From NCBI RefSeq assembly GCF_020329505.1, contig NZ_JAGKJJ010000002.1:62001-126000 (forward strand): a DNA stretch of 64,000 nucleotides. Reading direction: 5' to 3'. The notes beneath the pieces were generated by a model. It saw only the letters and a list, made by a program, of their open reading frames with translations, ran no database searches and was not told where the DNA came from. This DNA is from Bradyrhizobium semiaridum (GTDB lineage: Bacteria > Pseudomonadota > Alphaproteobacteria > Rhizobiales > Xanthobacteraceae). Below are positions 53,704 to 62,146 of the stretch, piece by piece (within the stretch, counting starts at the first letter, position 1; every line of letters begins with the position of its first letter). The position numbers were made by a program, and so were the translations under genes.

Positions 53704-53880
53704 TCTTCGCCTCTCCTCGCCCGCGGGGAGAGGCCGGAACGCATCGCCAGATGCGTTCCGGGTGAGGGGGGCCTCCGCGAATTCAACTGTCAGCGTGTTC
53801 GCGAATAGAGGCCCCTCACCCCAACCCTCTCCCCGTAAGAACGGGGAGAGGGAGAAGAGACCTCGTCGGGGAGAGGTCGG
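53704..53880. repeat. Palindromic repeat, 'cctctccc' family
   Basis: Inverse pairs include CCTCTCCTCGCCCGCGGGGAGAGGC and CCCTCTCCCCGTAAGAACGGGGAGAGGG. Between them CCGGAACGCATCGCC is inverted as GATGCGTTCCGG. They repeat the pattern at 9938, 15540 and 29309, and lie after the rhodanese gene. Confidence 0.8.
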
Positions 53881-53888
53881 CGTGTAGT

Positions 53889-54012
53889 CCGTAGCCCGGA
53901 TGGAGCGCAGCGCAATCCGGGCCTCTGCGTCCGCGGCAAGACTTTCCCGGATTGCGCGGAGCCTGTCATCGGGCGCGCGTTCGCGCGACCCGTTGGCTCC
54001 ATCCGGGCTACG
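53889..54012. repeat. Palindromic repeat, 'gtagcccggatg' family (second copy)
   Basis: CCGTAGCCCGGATGGAGCGC (from 53889) and its inverse, ending CATCCGGGCTACG (53999-54012), flank a segment containing GCAATCCGGG and CCCGGATTGC. Together with the preceding element it fills the gap before the serine hydrolase gene. Confidence 0.8.
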
Positions 54013-54022
54013 AAGCACCGGT

Positions 54023-55315
54023 TCAATCAGGCGTAAACGCGTCGTAGACCAGCTTCTTGAACACCGGCAGGATGCGCTGGCGCTCGTTCTGGGTCTGCTC
54101 CATCATGACGTAGACCATGTCGAGCGTCGGATCGACGCCGAAATAGGTGCCGCTGCCGCTGTCCCATTTCAGTTCGCCGATCAGGCCGGGTGGCGGCGGC
54201 TTTGCGATCCCGGGATCGGTGCGCATGGCGATACCATAGCCATAGCCGAAACCATCGCCGGGGAAATACCAGTAGTCGCGGCCGACGCCGGAGCCAGGTC
54301 CGATGTGGTCCGATGTCATGTCCTTGAAGGCGGCGAGGCTGATATAGCGCTTGCCGTCGAGCTCGCCGCGATTGAGCAGCATCTGCGCAAAGCGGGCGTA
54401 GTCGGTGATGGTCGAGACCAGCCCGCCGCCGCCGGATTCCCATTCGGGATGCGCACGCCGGTCGCGCTCGGCGGTGACCAGGATGGTGTCCGACGGCAAC
54501 GGCTCGGCCATCCGCGCGCGCTCGCCGTCGCTGTCGAGCACGAACTTGGTGTCCTTCAGCCGCATCGGATCGAAGATGCGCTCCTTCTCGAACTGGTACA
54601 GCGTCTTGCCGGTGATGACCTCGATCACGCGGCCGAGCACGTCGGTGGAATGGCCGTAGCGCCAGAGCGTGCCGGGCTGCCGCGACAGCGGCAGCTTGGC
54701 CAGCCGAGCGACGAATTCCTTGTTGTCGAACTTGCCGTCGAACAGATGCCCCTGGTGGTACAGCTTCTGGATCCAGTCGGCGCCGATATATTCGTAGGTG
54801 ATGCCCGAGGTGTGCCGCATGATGTCCTGGATGGTGATCGGGCGGACCGGCATCTCCAGCTTGAGATCGCTGATGTCGTTGTCGTTCCGCGGCTCGATGC
54901 CGACCTTCACGTCGGCGAAGGCCGGAATGTATTTCGACAGCGGGTCCTGCGGCGACAGTTTGCCTTCGTCGACCAGCATCATCGCGGCAACGCTGGTGAT
55001 CGGCTTGGTCATCGAATGCAGCGCGAAGATGGTGTCCACGGTCATCGGCGCCTTGGTTGTGACGTCGCGATAGCCGAAGGTCTTGAGATAGACCGGCTTG
55101 CCGTGCTGCTGGATCAGGATCACGGCGCCGGGCAGCCGGCCGCTGTTCACCTCGTCGTTGAAGAGCGCGGTGATGCGCTCGAGCTTTTCCGGCGACGGGG
55201 GCGGGATGTCGGCGGCGCGCGCGGCGGTCATTGCGATCAGTGCGAGACACGCGGTCACCACGGCACGGGACGCGCGTGCCGCAATAGGAATCGCCCGGTC
55301 ATATCTGCGTGACAT
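54023..55315 (-). CDS. Exported serine hydrolase (class C beta-lactamase/EstB-like)
   Basis: The 430-residue protein has a signal peptide (VVTACLALIAMTAARAA). The active Ser101 lies in ALHSMTKPITS (SxxK). The next motif is LWRYGHSTDVLGRVIE, with Tyr in the usual position. The third-motif region is LKWDSGSGTYFGVDPT, a W-x-G form seen in family VIII esterases. An esterase or D-aminopeptidase function fits better than lactam hydrolysis. It reads away from the MocR gene and is not linked to the earlier serine hydrolase. Confidence 0.9.
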   Translation of the reverse strand: MSRRYDRAIPIAARASRAVVTACLALIAMTAARAADIPPPSPEKLERITALFNDEVNSGRLPGAVILIQQHGKPVYLKTFGYRDVTTKAPMTVDTIFALHSMTKPITSVAAMMLVDEGKLSPQDPLSKYIPAFADVKVGIEPRNDNDISDLKLEMPVRPITIQDIMRHTSGITYEYIGADWIQKLYHQGHLFDGKFDNKEFVARLAKLPLSRQPGTLWRYGHSTDVLGRVIEVITGKTLYQFEKERIFDPMRLKDTKFVLDSDGERARMAEPLPSDTILVTAERDRRAHPEWESGGGGLVSTITDYARFAQMLLNRGELDGKRYISLAAFKDMTSDHIGPGSGVGRDYWYFPGDGFGYGYGIAMRTDPGIAKPPPPGLIGELKWDSGSGTYFGVDPTLDMVYVMMEQTQNERQRILPVFKKLVYDAFTPD

Positions 55316-55499
55316 GTGAATCTGCCGCCCTGCCTTATGCTCTGGAAGGAGGAAGTATTAGCGTGGGCATGCGGCGCAACATAGTCGTTTCGCTGCGGCA
55401 TGATTTCAGGTTTGCACGATCCGAATGGCGCCGGCCGAGCGGGCGGCGAGCTCCGGAAATCTGTGGATTGGTCCGGCGGACCGTCCGCCGTCACGAGTC

Positions 55500-56876
55500 C
55501 TACACAATCTGCCGCGCGCCGGCCTGCGCCTTCACCGCATTGGACAGCACCTGCAGGGCCTGGCTGAGTTCGGCGCGGTTGCGCGCGGCGCCGAGCGAGA
55601 CGCGCAGGCCGCGCGGCGCGGCGCCGCCCACCGCGAACGCGTCCTCGCCAACGACGGCAAGGCCGTTGCGCATCAGATGCGACAGCAAATCGGTGCCGCC
55701 GAAATGCTTCGGCAGCGGCATCCAGAGATGGTGGCTCGCCGGGCGGGCCGCGTAGTCGACGCCCTTGAGGAAGCGCGCCGCCAACTGCTGGCGCGCCGCA
55801 GCCTCGTTGCGGATGGCGCGGATGATCTCGCCGGCGACGCCGGAGCGCAGCCATTGCGTGACGAGGGCGACCATCAGCGACGGCGGCATCTGCATCGTTG
55901 CCTGCAGGCCGGCGCGCATCTGCTGCTCGGCGGCGGCGTCGGGTGCCAGCAGATAGGCGACGCGCAGCGCCGGCGCGATGCACTTGGCGATGCTCAGGGC
56001 ATAATAGGTGCGCTCGGGAATGAGCGTCGCGATCGGCGCCATTTGCGGCTCGAGCGGGCCGTAGACGTCGTCCTCGATCAGCAGACAGCCGCGCTTCCTG
56101 ATGATGTCGGCCACCGCCTTGCGCCTCGCCGCGCTCATCGTCGCCGTGGTGGGGTTGTGCTGCGTCGGCACCAGGTAGACCGCCTTCGGCCTGTGCTTGC
56201 GGCAGGCCTCGTCGAGCGCGTCGGGCTTGATGCCTTCGGCATCCATCGCGACGCCGGCGAGATGAACGTCGAGCCGCGCCGCCGCGGCCTTGATGCCGGG
56301 AAAGGTGAGGGCTTCCGTCACCACGACGTCGCCAGGCGAGGTCAGTGCGAGCAGCGCGTTGAAGATGATTGCCTGCGATCCCGGAAAGATCACGATGCGC
56401 TCGCTCGATGCCTGCGGCACGCGCGGTTGCAGCCAGGCGGCCGCGACCTCACGCTCGTCGGGGGCGCCGCCGGGGCGCGCATAGCCGAGATAGGCGGAGA
56501 AGCCGGCCTCCGACCGGATGTTGGCGAGCCCCTGGGCGATGCGCAGGTCGAGATTGGCCTCGACCGGCTGCGGCGGCAGGTTCATCGACAGGTCGATGTT
56601 GATCGGCGCGGGCAAATCGGATGTGGCGCGCGCGGTGGTCTCGGAGACGAAGGTGCCCTGGCCGACGCGGGCATCGAGCAGGCCGCGCCGCCGTGCCTCG
56701 CCATAGGCGCGCGTCACCGTGGTGAGATCGATGTCGAGCGCGGAGGCCAGCGCGCGATGGGTCGGCAGCCGCTGGCCGCGCACCAGCCGGCCGCTGGCGA
56801 TGTCGGCCGCGAGCGCATCGACGATGCGCAGGAACATCGGGCCCTGCCATTCCGAAACCGTAGGGATCCAATCCAT
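55500..56876 (-). CDS. MocR-family regulator (GntR HTH fused to aminotransferase)
   Basis: The 458-residue protein opens with a GntR-type HTH (MFLRIVDALAADIASGRLVRGQRLPTHRALASALDIDLTTV). A linker follows, then a fold-type I aminotransferase-like domain with pyridoxal phosphate binding. Lys is in YALSIAKCIAPALR, and IFPGSQAIIFNALLAL and LIEDDVYGPLEPQ are also present. MocR proteins sense pyridoxal phosphate or amino-acid adducts and control nearby genes. The region upstream, shared with the DUF983 gene, contains paired direct repeats. The ATG at 56876 was chosen; 56933 would cross the repeats. Confidence 0.95.
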   Translation of the reverse strand: MDWIPTVSEWQGPMFLRIVDALAADIASGRLVRGQRLPTHRALASALDIDLTTVTRAYGEARRRGLLDARVGQGTFVSETTARATSDLPAPINIDLSMNLPPQPVEANLDLRIAQGLANIRSEAGFSAYLGYARPGGAPDEREVAAAWLQPRVPQASSERIVIFPGSQAIIFNALLALTSPGDVVVTEALTFPGIKAAAARLDVHLAGVAMDAEGIKPDALDEACRKHRPKAVYLVPTQHNPTTATMSAARRKAVADIIRKRGCLLIEDDVYGPLEPQMAPIATLIPERTYYALSIAKCIAPALRVAYLLAPDAAAEQQMRAGLQATMQMPPSLMVALVTQWLRSGVAGEIIRAIRNEAAARQQLAARFLKGVDYAARPASHHLWMPLPKHFGGTDLLSHLMRNGLAVVGEDAFAVGGAAPRGLRVSLGAARNRAELSQALQVLSNAVKAQAGARQIV

Positions 56877-56898
56877 GCAATTTGATCGTTTGTCTTTG

Positions 56899-56927
56899 AT
56901 TGTATGCGTCACGAAGCATATTGTATG
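56899..56927. promoter_or_regulatory. Paired direct repeats, candidate MocR operator
   Basis: ATTGTATG occurs at 56899-56906 and 56920-56927, in the same orientation and 21 bp apart, in the 81-nt gap between the MocR gene and the DUF983 gene. Two-turn spacing of direct repeats is what MocR-type dimers, with two HTH domains, are reported to use. One copy lies near each start, so it could set both promoters. Confidence 0.65.
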
Positions 56928-56957
56928 GATCATTAGATCAGGTCAAGGACAACTGCA

Positions 56958-57386
56958 ATGACGACGGAAACGGTTTCCCTGCCAAAAGCGATGTGGCGCG
57001 GTTTTACGATGCAGTGCCCGAACTGCGGGCGAGGCCATCTGTTCGGGCGGTTCCTGAAGGTGATCGATCACTGCGAGGTTTGCGGCGAGGACTACACGCC
57101 GCAGCGCGCCGACGATTTTCCCGCCTATCTCGTCATCGTGGTAGTCGGCCACGTCGTGGTGCCGGCGCTGCTCTGGCTGGAGATGAACTACGCGCCGCCG
57201 GCCTGGCTGCAACTCGCGATCTGGCTGCCGGTCACGCTATTCAGCGCGCTGGGGCTGCTGCAGCCGACCAAGGGCGCAATCGTCGGCCTGCAATGGCAGC
57301 TCGGCATGGAGGGCTTTGCCGCGACGCGGCGCAAGGTTGCGCCGGTGCGGGCGCAGAGCGGTGTCGGGCGGACGCGGGAAGCGTGA
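56958..57386 (+). CDS. DUF983-family membrane protein with zinc-ribbon
   Basis: The 142-residue protein has two CxxC motifs (CPNCGRGHLF and HCEVCGEDYT) that form a zinc ribbon, near residues 20 and 39, followed by three membrane helices (FPAYLVIVVVGHVVVPALLW, LQLAIWLPVTLFSALGLL and a weaker one). The basic tail is AATRRKVAPVRAQ. The function of DUF983 is unknown. Divergence from a MocR regulator with a paired repeat suggests it is the regulator's target, possibly linked to vitamin B6 or amino acids, but that is inferred from layout only. Confidence 0.92.
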   Translation: MTTETVSLPKAMWRGFTMQCPNCGRGHLFGRFLKVIDHCEVCGEDYTPQRADDFPAYLVIVVVGHVVVPALLWLEMNYAPPAWLQLAIWLPVTLFSALGLLQPTKGAIVGLQWQLGMEGFAATRRKVAPVRAQSGVGRTREA

Positions 57387-57402
57387 CGCGTACGCAGCTT
57401 CG

Positions 57403-57470
57403 GAGCCCGGATGAGCGAAGCGATATCCGGGAACAGTGGCCCGCATGTCGCTTCGCTCATACGGGCTACG
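57403..57470. repeat. Diverged 'gtagcccggatg' palindrome
   Basis: GGAGCCCGGATGAGCGAAGC and the inverse segment TCGCTTCGCTCATACGGGCTACG lie between the DUF983 gene and the transporter. It agrees with the copies at 405 and 53889 over the outer arms. Confidence 0.7.
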
Positions 57471-57474
57471 AAGA

Positions 57475-58722
57475 TCAAATCGGGTGGTGATGTGGCCGGA
57501 ACATGCGGCCCTTCTCCGTCACCAGCACCACGGCGAGCGCGGCCAGCGTGCAGAGGAAGAAGCCGGTCGCGAACGGCAGCAGCGTGCCGTCGTAATCCTG
57601 GCCGATCGTGGTGCCGATGCCGATCCCGAGCAGCGTGGTGATGGTGCCGTACAGCGACGATGCGGTGCCGGCGATCTTGCCCTGCGGCTCCATCGCCAGT
57701 GCGGTGAAGTTCGCCATCATCAGCCCGAACGCGAACATCATCAGCATCGACAACGCCATGAACAGCGGCAGCGACAGCGTGTCGGTCTTGACCGCGAGCA
57801 GCAGCGCGCCGGCAACCACCGCAAATCCCGTGATGGCGGCATGCGAGATCACCCGCATGCCGATGCGGCCGACGATACGCGCATTGAGGAAGCCCGCGAT
57901 CGCGACGCCGACGGCGCAGGCCGCGAAGGCGACCGGAAAATAATGGCCGAGCTTGAATATCTCGGTGAACACCTGCTGCGAACAGAACACGAAGGCGAAC
58001 AACGAGCCCTGCACGCCGCCGGCGGCGAGCGCGTAGCCGAAGGTCTGGCGGTTGGTGATGGTCTGGCGGAATGCGGACAGCACCTCCGGGATCGCCAGCG
58101 ATTTGCGCAACTCGACCGGCAATGTCTCCGGCATGCGCAGCGCGCTCCAGGCCAGCGCGATCACGCCATAGAGCATCAGCACCACGAAGATGCCGTGCCA
58201 ATGCGTCAGCAGCATCACCGCCTGGCCGAATGACGGTGCGATCACCGGCACCGCGATGAACACCATCATCGCCAGCGACATCACGCTCGCCATCCGCCGT
58301 CCGGCGTAGCAGTCGCGCACGATCGAGGTCGCGATCACGCGGGTTGCCGCGGTGCCGAGGCCTTGCAGCGCGCGCGCCAGCAGCAGCGTCTCGAACGAGG
58401 GTGCGACAATCGCGAGCAAGCCGGCGATGGTGTAGACCGTCATGCCGCCGAGCAGCACCGGGCGGCGCCCAAAACGGTCCGATAGCGGGCCCATCACGAA
58501 CTGGCCGACGCCGAAGCCGACCAGGAAGATCGACAGCACCATCTGCGGCCGGTTGGCGTCGGCGATGGCAAACGCGGAGCGGATGTTCGGCAGCGCCGGC
58601 AGCATCATGTCCATCGCCAGCGGGTTCAGCGCCATGATGGATGCGATAACGACGACGAATTCGGGAAAGCCCATCGGGCGGTGGCCTGAGGAAACCCAGG
58701 CATCGGCATTGGTATCGGACAC
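57475..58722 (-). CDS. Bcr/CflA-type multidrug efflux transporter (MFS)
   Basis: The 415-residue inner-membrane protein has twelve predicted helices. Family motifs are LNPLAMDMMLPALPNI near residue 30, a LSIFLVGFGVGQFVMGPLSDRFGRRPVLLGG segment that includes the DRFGRR loop, and ATRVIATSIVRDCY in the middle. It exports drugs or metabolites by proton antiport. The start is GTG 58722. It ends just before the repeat at 57403. It reads in the same direction as the racemase-like gene but is 104 nt away, so it may be in the same unit. Confidence 0.93.
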   Translation of the reverse strand: MSDTNADAWVSSGHRPMGFPEFVVVIASIMALNPLAMDMMLPALPNIRSAFAIADANRPQMVLSIFLVGFGVGQFVMGPLSDRFGRRPVLLGGMTVYTIAGLLAIVAPSFETLLLARALQGLGTAATRVIATSIVRDCYAGRRMASVMSLAMMVFIAVPVIAPSFGQAVMLLTHWHGIFVVLMLYGVIALAWSALRMPETLPVELRKSLAIPEVLSAFRQTITNRQTFGYALAAGGVQGSLFAFVFCSQQVFTEIFKLGHYFPVAFAACAVGVAIAGFLNARIVGRIGMRVISHAAITGFAVVAGALLLAVKTDTLSLPLFMALSMLMMFAFGLMMANFTALAMEPQGKIAGTASSLYGTITTLLGIGIGTTIGQDYDGTLLPFATGFFLCTLAALAVVLVTEKGRMFRPHHHPI

Positions 58723-58826
58723 TTATGACCTCTTGGAAGCCACCGAATCTAGCGGCTTCGCTGCGGTGCACAATGCCCGTTTCGGGATGGGTGATAGCCG
58801 GTGAGGGATGGGCTGGGCAGCCGCGC

Positions 58827-59462
58827 TCACGCCGCGCGCAGCATCGCCTTCAATTTCAGCACGGCGCTGTCGGGCGTCGTCAGCACCGACTTACCGGTGA
58901 CCTCGGCCACGCGGTCGGCGGCGGGCGCCATGCTGTACTGCGCGAGCGCGATCAGGTCGCAGTCGCGCAAATCCCGGGACGCCTCGACCACCAGCCGGTC
59001 GTGCCCGGCGCGGTCGCCGCGGTCGAGCGCGGCCAGCGCGCCGTCAGCGAGTTTCGGCACCAGCATGACGGACGACGGAAACTCCGGCGGCATCGAGACC
59101 AGCGTCGGCGGGAAGGTGGAGAGCAGGCCGATCTTCTTTCCCTTCGCGACCGCCTGCTCGATCATCGCTTCGTTCGGCTTCAGCACCGGCATCGGCGCGT
59201 GGGCGCGCGCCACCGCTTCGATGCAGGGGCCGAACGCCGAGCAGGTGAAGAGGATGCCGTCGGCGCCGGTCGAGGCGGCATAACGGCCCATGGCGAGGAA
59301 GCGCTCGGTCATTTGCTCGGTGAGCTTGCCGTCGCGCGCGAGATCGGCGGAGAGCGAGTCATCGAGCAGGTTCATCAGCCGCGCCTCCGGCCAGAGTCTT
59401 GCGAAGGACGATTCGATCGGCACGATCGAGTGCTTCAGGGCGTGGATGAGAGTGATGCGCAT
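58827..59462 (-). CDS. Aspartate/glutamate-racemase-superfamily protein with one catalytic Cys
   Basis: The 211-residue protein has the superfamily's first catalytic motif LFTCSAFGPC (Cys74 and Cys80). At the position of the second motif it reads IALAQYSMAP, so Gln175 replaces the usual second Cys. Classical racemases need both. A single-Cys form, as in arylmalonate decarboxylases and some hydantoin racemases, is therefore more likely than an amino-acid racemase. It lies 290 nt after the end of the binding-protein gene, on the same strand. Confidence 0.85.
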   Translation of the reverse strand: MRITLIHALKHSIVPIESSFARLWPEARLMNLLDDSLSADLARDGKLTEQMTERFLAMGRYAASTGADGILFTCSAFGPCIEAVARAHAPMPVLKPNEAMIEQAVAKGKKIGLLSTFPPTLVSMPPEFPSSVMLVPKLADGALAALDRGDRAGHDRLVVEASRDLRDCDLIALAQYSMAPAADRVAEVTGKSVLTTPDSAVLKLKAMLRAA

Positions 59463-59475
59463 GGTCGGTGCTTCT

Positions 59476-59745
59476 TCTCCCTCTCCCCGTTCGTCACGGG
59501 GAGAGGGGCGGGGTGAGGGTTTAGCCGATTTTGCTTAAAAGCCGCACGGGAGGTGGGAGGGCTCTCTCCCCCCTTGCGGGGGAGAGTTGGAGAGAGGGGT
59601 AAGCCACAAACACCGTCCGCGCGGCTTACCCCTCTCCCTAACCCTCCCCCGCAAGGGGGTAGGGAACCCATCCATTGGTGCCTTCCTGACTTTTAAGCCG
59701 CCGCACCAGATGTGTGCATGCCCTAGCCCGCAAGCGGGGGAGAGG
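59476..59745. repeat. Palindromic repeat, 'cctctcccc' family (long variant)
   Basis: The 290-nt gap contains CCCTCTCCCCGTTCGTCACGGGGAGAGGG, then CTCTCCCCCCTTGCGGGGGAGAG, then TACCCCTCTCCCTAACCCTC and CCCGCAAGCGGGGGAGAGG. Several hairpins are stacked. It separates the racemase-like gene from the binding-protein gene, so read-through may be limited. Confidence 0.8.
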
Positions 59746-59752
59746 TGACTTT

Positions 59753-60763
59753 CTACTTGAACGGGATCGCGTACATCAGGCCGCCCCTGCTCCAGGTGGC
59801 GTTGAGGCCGCGCTCGAGCTTCAGCGGGCTGGCCTTGCCGACATTGCGCTCGAAGATCTCGCCGTAATTGCCGCCCGCCTTGATCGCTGCGACCAGCCAT
59901 TTGTTATCGAGGCCGAGCCGCGAGCCGAGATCACCGGAGGCGCCGAGCAGGCGTTGGACCGCGGGCACCTGCGACTTCGCCATCTCGTCCGCATTGGCCT
60001 GGGTGACGCCGAGCTCCTCGGCTTCGACCAGGCCGTAATGCAGCCAGGTGATGATGTCGCTCCAGACCTCGTCGCCGTTGCGGGTGAACGGGCCGAGCGG
60101 CTCCTTGCTGATGGTCTGCGGCAGCACGACATAGTCGTCGGCCTTCGGCGCCGCGGTGGCGACCGCGCCGGCGAGCGCGGAAGCGTCCTGCGTCATGGCA
60201 TCGCAGCGGCCGCCGAAGAAGGTCTGGTACATCGTGTCGACGCGGTCGAACACCAGCGGCTTCCAGTCGATGCCGTTGGCGCGGCCGTAGTCGCCGAGCG
60301 TCACCTCATGCGTAGTGCCCTGCGCAACGCAGACGGTGGCGCCCTTGAGGTCCTTGAGCTCCTTCACGCCGAGATCCTTCTTCACCACAAAACCCTGGCC
60401 GTCGTAGAAATTGACGGGCCCCTGCCGCAGCCCAAGCGTCGTGCCGCGCAAAAAGGTCTGGGTCGAGTTGCGGTAGAGCACGTCGATCTCGCCGGACTGC
60501 AGCGCCGTAAAGCGGTTCTGCGCGGTCAGCGCGACGTAGCGCACTTTTGCGGGATCGCCGAGCACACCGGCAGCGAGCGCGCGGCAATAGTCGACGTCGA
60601 GGCCCTTGAAGTTGCCTTGCGAGTCCGGCGCCGAGAAGCCGGCAAAGCCGGTCGAGACGCCGCACACCAGCGTGCCGCGCTGTTTGACGGTGTCGAGCGT
60701 CGCCGCGCTGGCGCCGCTGATGCCTGCGGCGAGAATTGTTGCCGTGATGATACCCCTGAGCAT
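59753..60763 (-). CDS. Periplasmic amino-acid-binding protein of an ABC importer (AapJ-like)
   Basis: The 336-residue protein has a signal peptide (GIITATILAAGISGASAA|TL). It shows the family pattern CGVSTGFAGFSAPDSQGNFKG near residue 34, LDVDYCRALAAG, VRYVALTAQNRFTALQSGEIDVL and the late FERNVGKASPLKLERGLNATW. It captures amino acids for the membrane permease. AGGAGGAGG lies just before the ATG. It lies downstream of the aminotransferase (12 nt gap) and is transcribed with it. In typical Aap systems the binding-protein gene precedes the permeases, but here the permease is divergent. Confidence 0.95.
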   Translation of the reverse strand: MLRGIITATILAAGISGASAATLDTVKQRGTLVCGVSTGFAGFSAPDSQGNFKGLDVDYCRALAAGVLGDPAKVRYVALTAQNRFTALQSGEIDVLYRNSTQTFLRGTTLGLRQGPVNFYDGQGFVVKKDLGVKELKDLKGATVCVAQGTTHEVTLGDYGRANGIDWKPLVFDRVDTMYQTFFGGRCDAMTQDASALAGAVATAAPKADDYVVLPQTISKEPLGPFTRNGDEVWSDIITWLHYGLVEAEELGVTQANADEMAKSQVPAVQRLLGASGDLGSRLGLDNKWLVAAIKAGGNYGEIFERNVGKASPLKLERGLNATWSRGGLMYAIPFK

Positions 60764-60775
60764 GTTTTCCTCCTC

Positions 60776-62146
60776 CTAATGACCGATATCCTTCAACGCG
60801 CTGTCGACCGCGGCGCCTAGTCTTTCGACGATCATGTCGATGTCGCCGGAAGTCGCGATATAGGGCGGAGCGAGCAGCACATGGTCGCCGCTCTTGCCGT
60901 CGACGGTGCCGCCCGCCGGATAGCAGCCGAGTCCGCCGGCAAAGGCGGTGGACTTGATCCGCTGATGCAATTTCAGCTTCGGATCGAACGGCTGCCGCTT
61001 GGCGCGGTCGGCGACCAGCTCGATCGCCCAGAACAGGCCGCGGCCCCTGATATCGCCGACATGGCGATGATTGCCGAAGCGCTCGGTGAGGCGCTGCTCG
61101 AGCTGCCTGCCGCGCTCCTTGACCTGGTCGAGCAGCTTTTCCTCGGCGATGATCTTCTGCACCTCGAGCGCGGCGGCGCAGGCCAGCGGATGCGCGAGAT
61201 AGGTATGGCCGTGCTGGAACGCGCCGGAGCCGTTGCGCACGGTCTCGACGATGGTGCCGCTGGCCAGCATCGCGCCGATCGGCTGGTAGCCGCCGCCGAG
61301 TCCCTTGGCGATCGCTTGGATGTCGGGCGCAATGCCTTCCTGTTCCCACGCATTCAACGTGCCGGTGCGGCCCATGCCGCACATGACTTCGTCGAGGATC
61401 AGGAGCGCGCCGTGGCGGTTGCAGATCTCGCGCACCGCCTTGAAGTAGCCCTCGGGCGCCGGCACGCAGCCGGCGGTGGCGCCGACCACCGGCTCGGCGA
61501 TGAAGGCGGCGACGGTGTCGGGGCCGAGCCGCTGGAATTCGGCTTCCAGCTCTGCGGCGAGGCGGGCGACGAACGCCGCCTCGGATTCATCGTCGCGCTT
61601 CTCGTGATAGGCGAAGGCCGGCGTGACGTGAGAGAACGAGGGCGACAGCAGCGGCGCATAGGGCTCGCGGCGCCAGGCATTGCCGCCGGCCGACAGCGCG
61701 CCCAGCGTGTTGCCGTGATAGCTCTGCTTGCGGGCGATGAAGCGGGCGCGCTGCGGCTCGCCGCGCTCGATATGATATTGCCGCGCCAGCTTGATCGAGG
61801 CCTCGATCGCCTCCGAGCCGCCGCTGACGAAATAGACTGCGGCGAGGCCGCCGGGCTCGTGGCCGACCAGCCGCTCGGCGAGCTCTTCCGCCGGCTCCGA
61901 CGAGAAGAAAGCGGTGTGCGCATAGGCGAGCGTCGAGGCTTGTTTCGCGATCGCCGCGAGCACGCGCGGATGCTGATGCCCGAGGCACGACACCGCAGCG
62001 CCGCCGGAGGAATCCAGCACACGGCGGCCGTCCTCCGCGATCAGCCAGACGCCTTCGCCGCCGATCGCCTTCGGCGGGGTCTCGCGCAGGCTGCGATGCA
62101 TCACGCGGCTCTTGTGGGCGGCCAAGATACTCATGATGACACTCAT
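60776..62146 (-). CDS. Class-III (omega-type) aminotransferase
   Basis: The 456-residue pyridoxal-phosphate enzyme moves an amino group between an amine or amino acid and a keto acid. Its family landmarks are LDSSGGAAVSCLGHQHPRV near 45 and VYFVSGGSEAIEASIKLARQY near 104. The PLP-binding Lys lies in DIQAIAKGLGGGYQPIGAM at about 275, preceded by LILDEVMCGMGRTGTL (Asp). Probable substrates are beta-alanine, gamma-aminobutyrate, taurine or similar amines. The ATG at 62146 overlaps the RpiR stop by 4 nt. A shorter start at 62134 is possible. Confidence 0.93.
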   Translation of the reverse strand: MSVIMSILAAHKSRVMHRSLRETPPKAIGGEGVWLIAEDGRRVLDSSGGAAVSCLGHQHPRVLAAIAKQASTLAYAHTAFFSSEPAEELAERLVGHEPGGLAAVYFVSGGSEAIEASIKLARQYHIERGEPQRARFIARKQSYHGNTLGALSAGGNAWRREPYAPLLSPSFSHVTPAFAYHEKRDDESEAAFVARLAAELEAEFQRLGPDTVAAFIAEPVVGATAGCVPAPEGYFKAVREICNRHGALLILDEVMCGMGRTGTLNAWEQEGIAPDIQAIAKGLGGGYQPIGAMLASGTIVETVRNGSGAFQHGHTYLAHPLACAAALEVQKIIAEEKLLDQVKERGRQLEQRLTERFGNHRHVGDIRGRGLFWAIELVADRAKRQPFDPKLKLHQRIKSTAFAGGLGCYPAGGTVDGKSGDHVLLAPPYIATSGDIDMIVERLGAAVDSALKDIGH

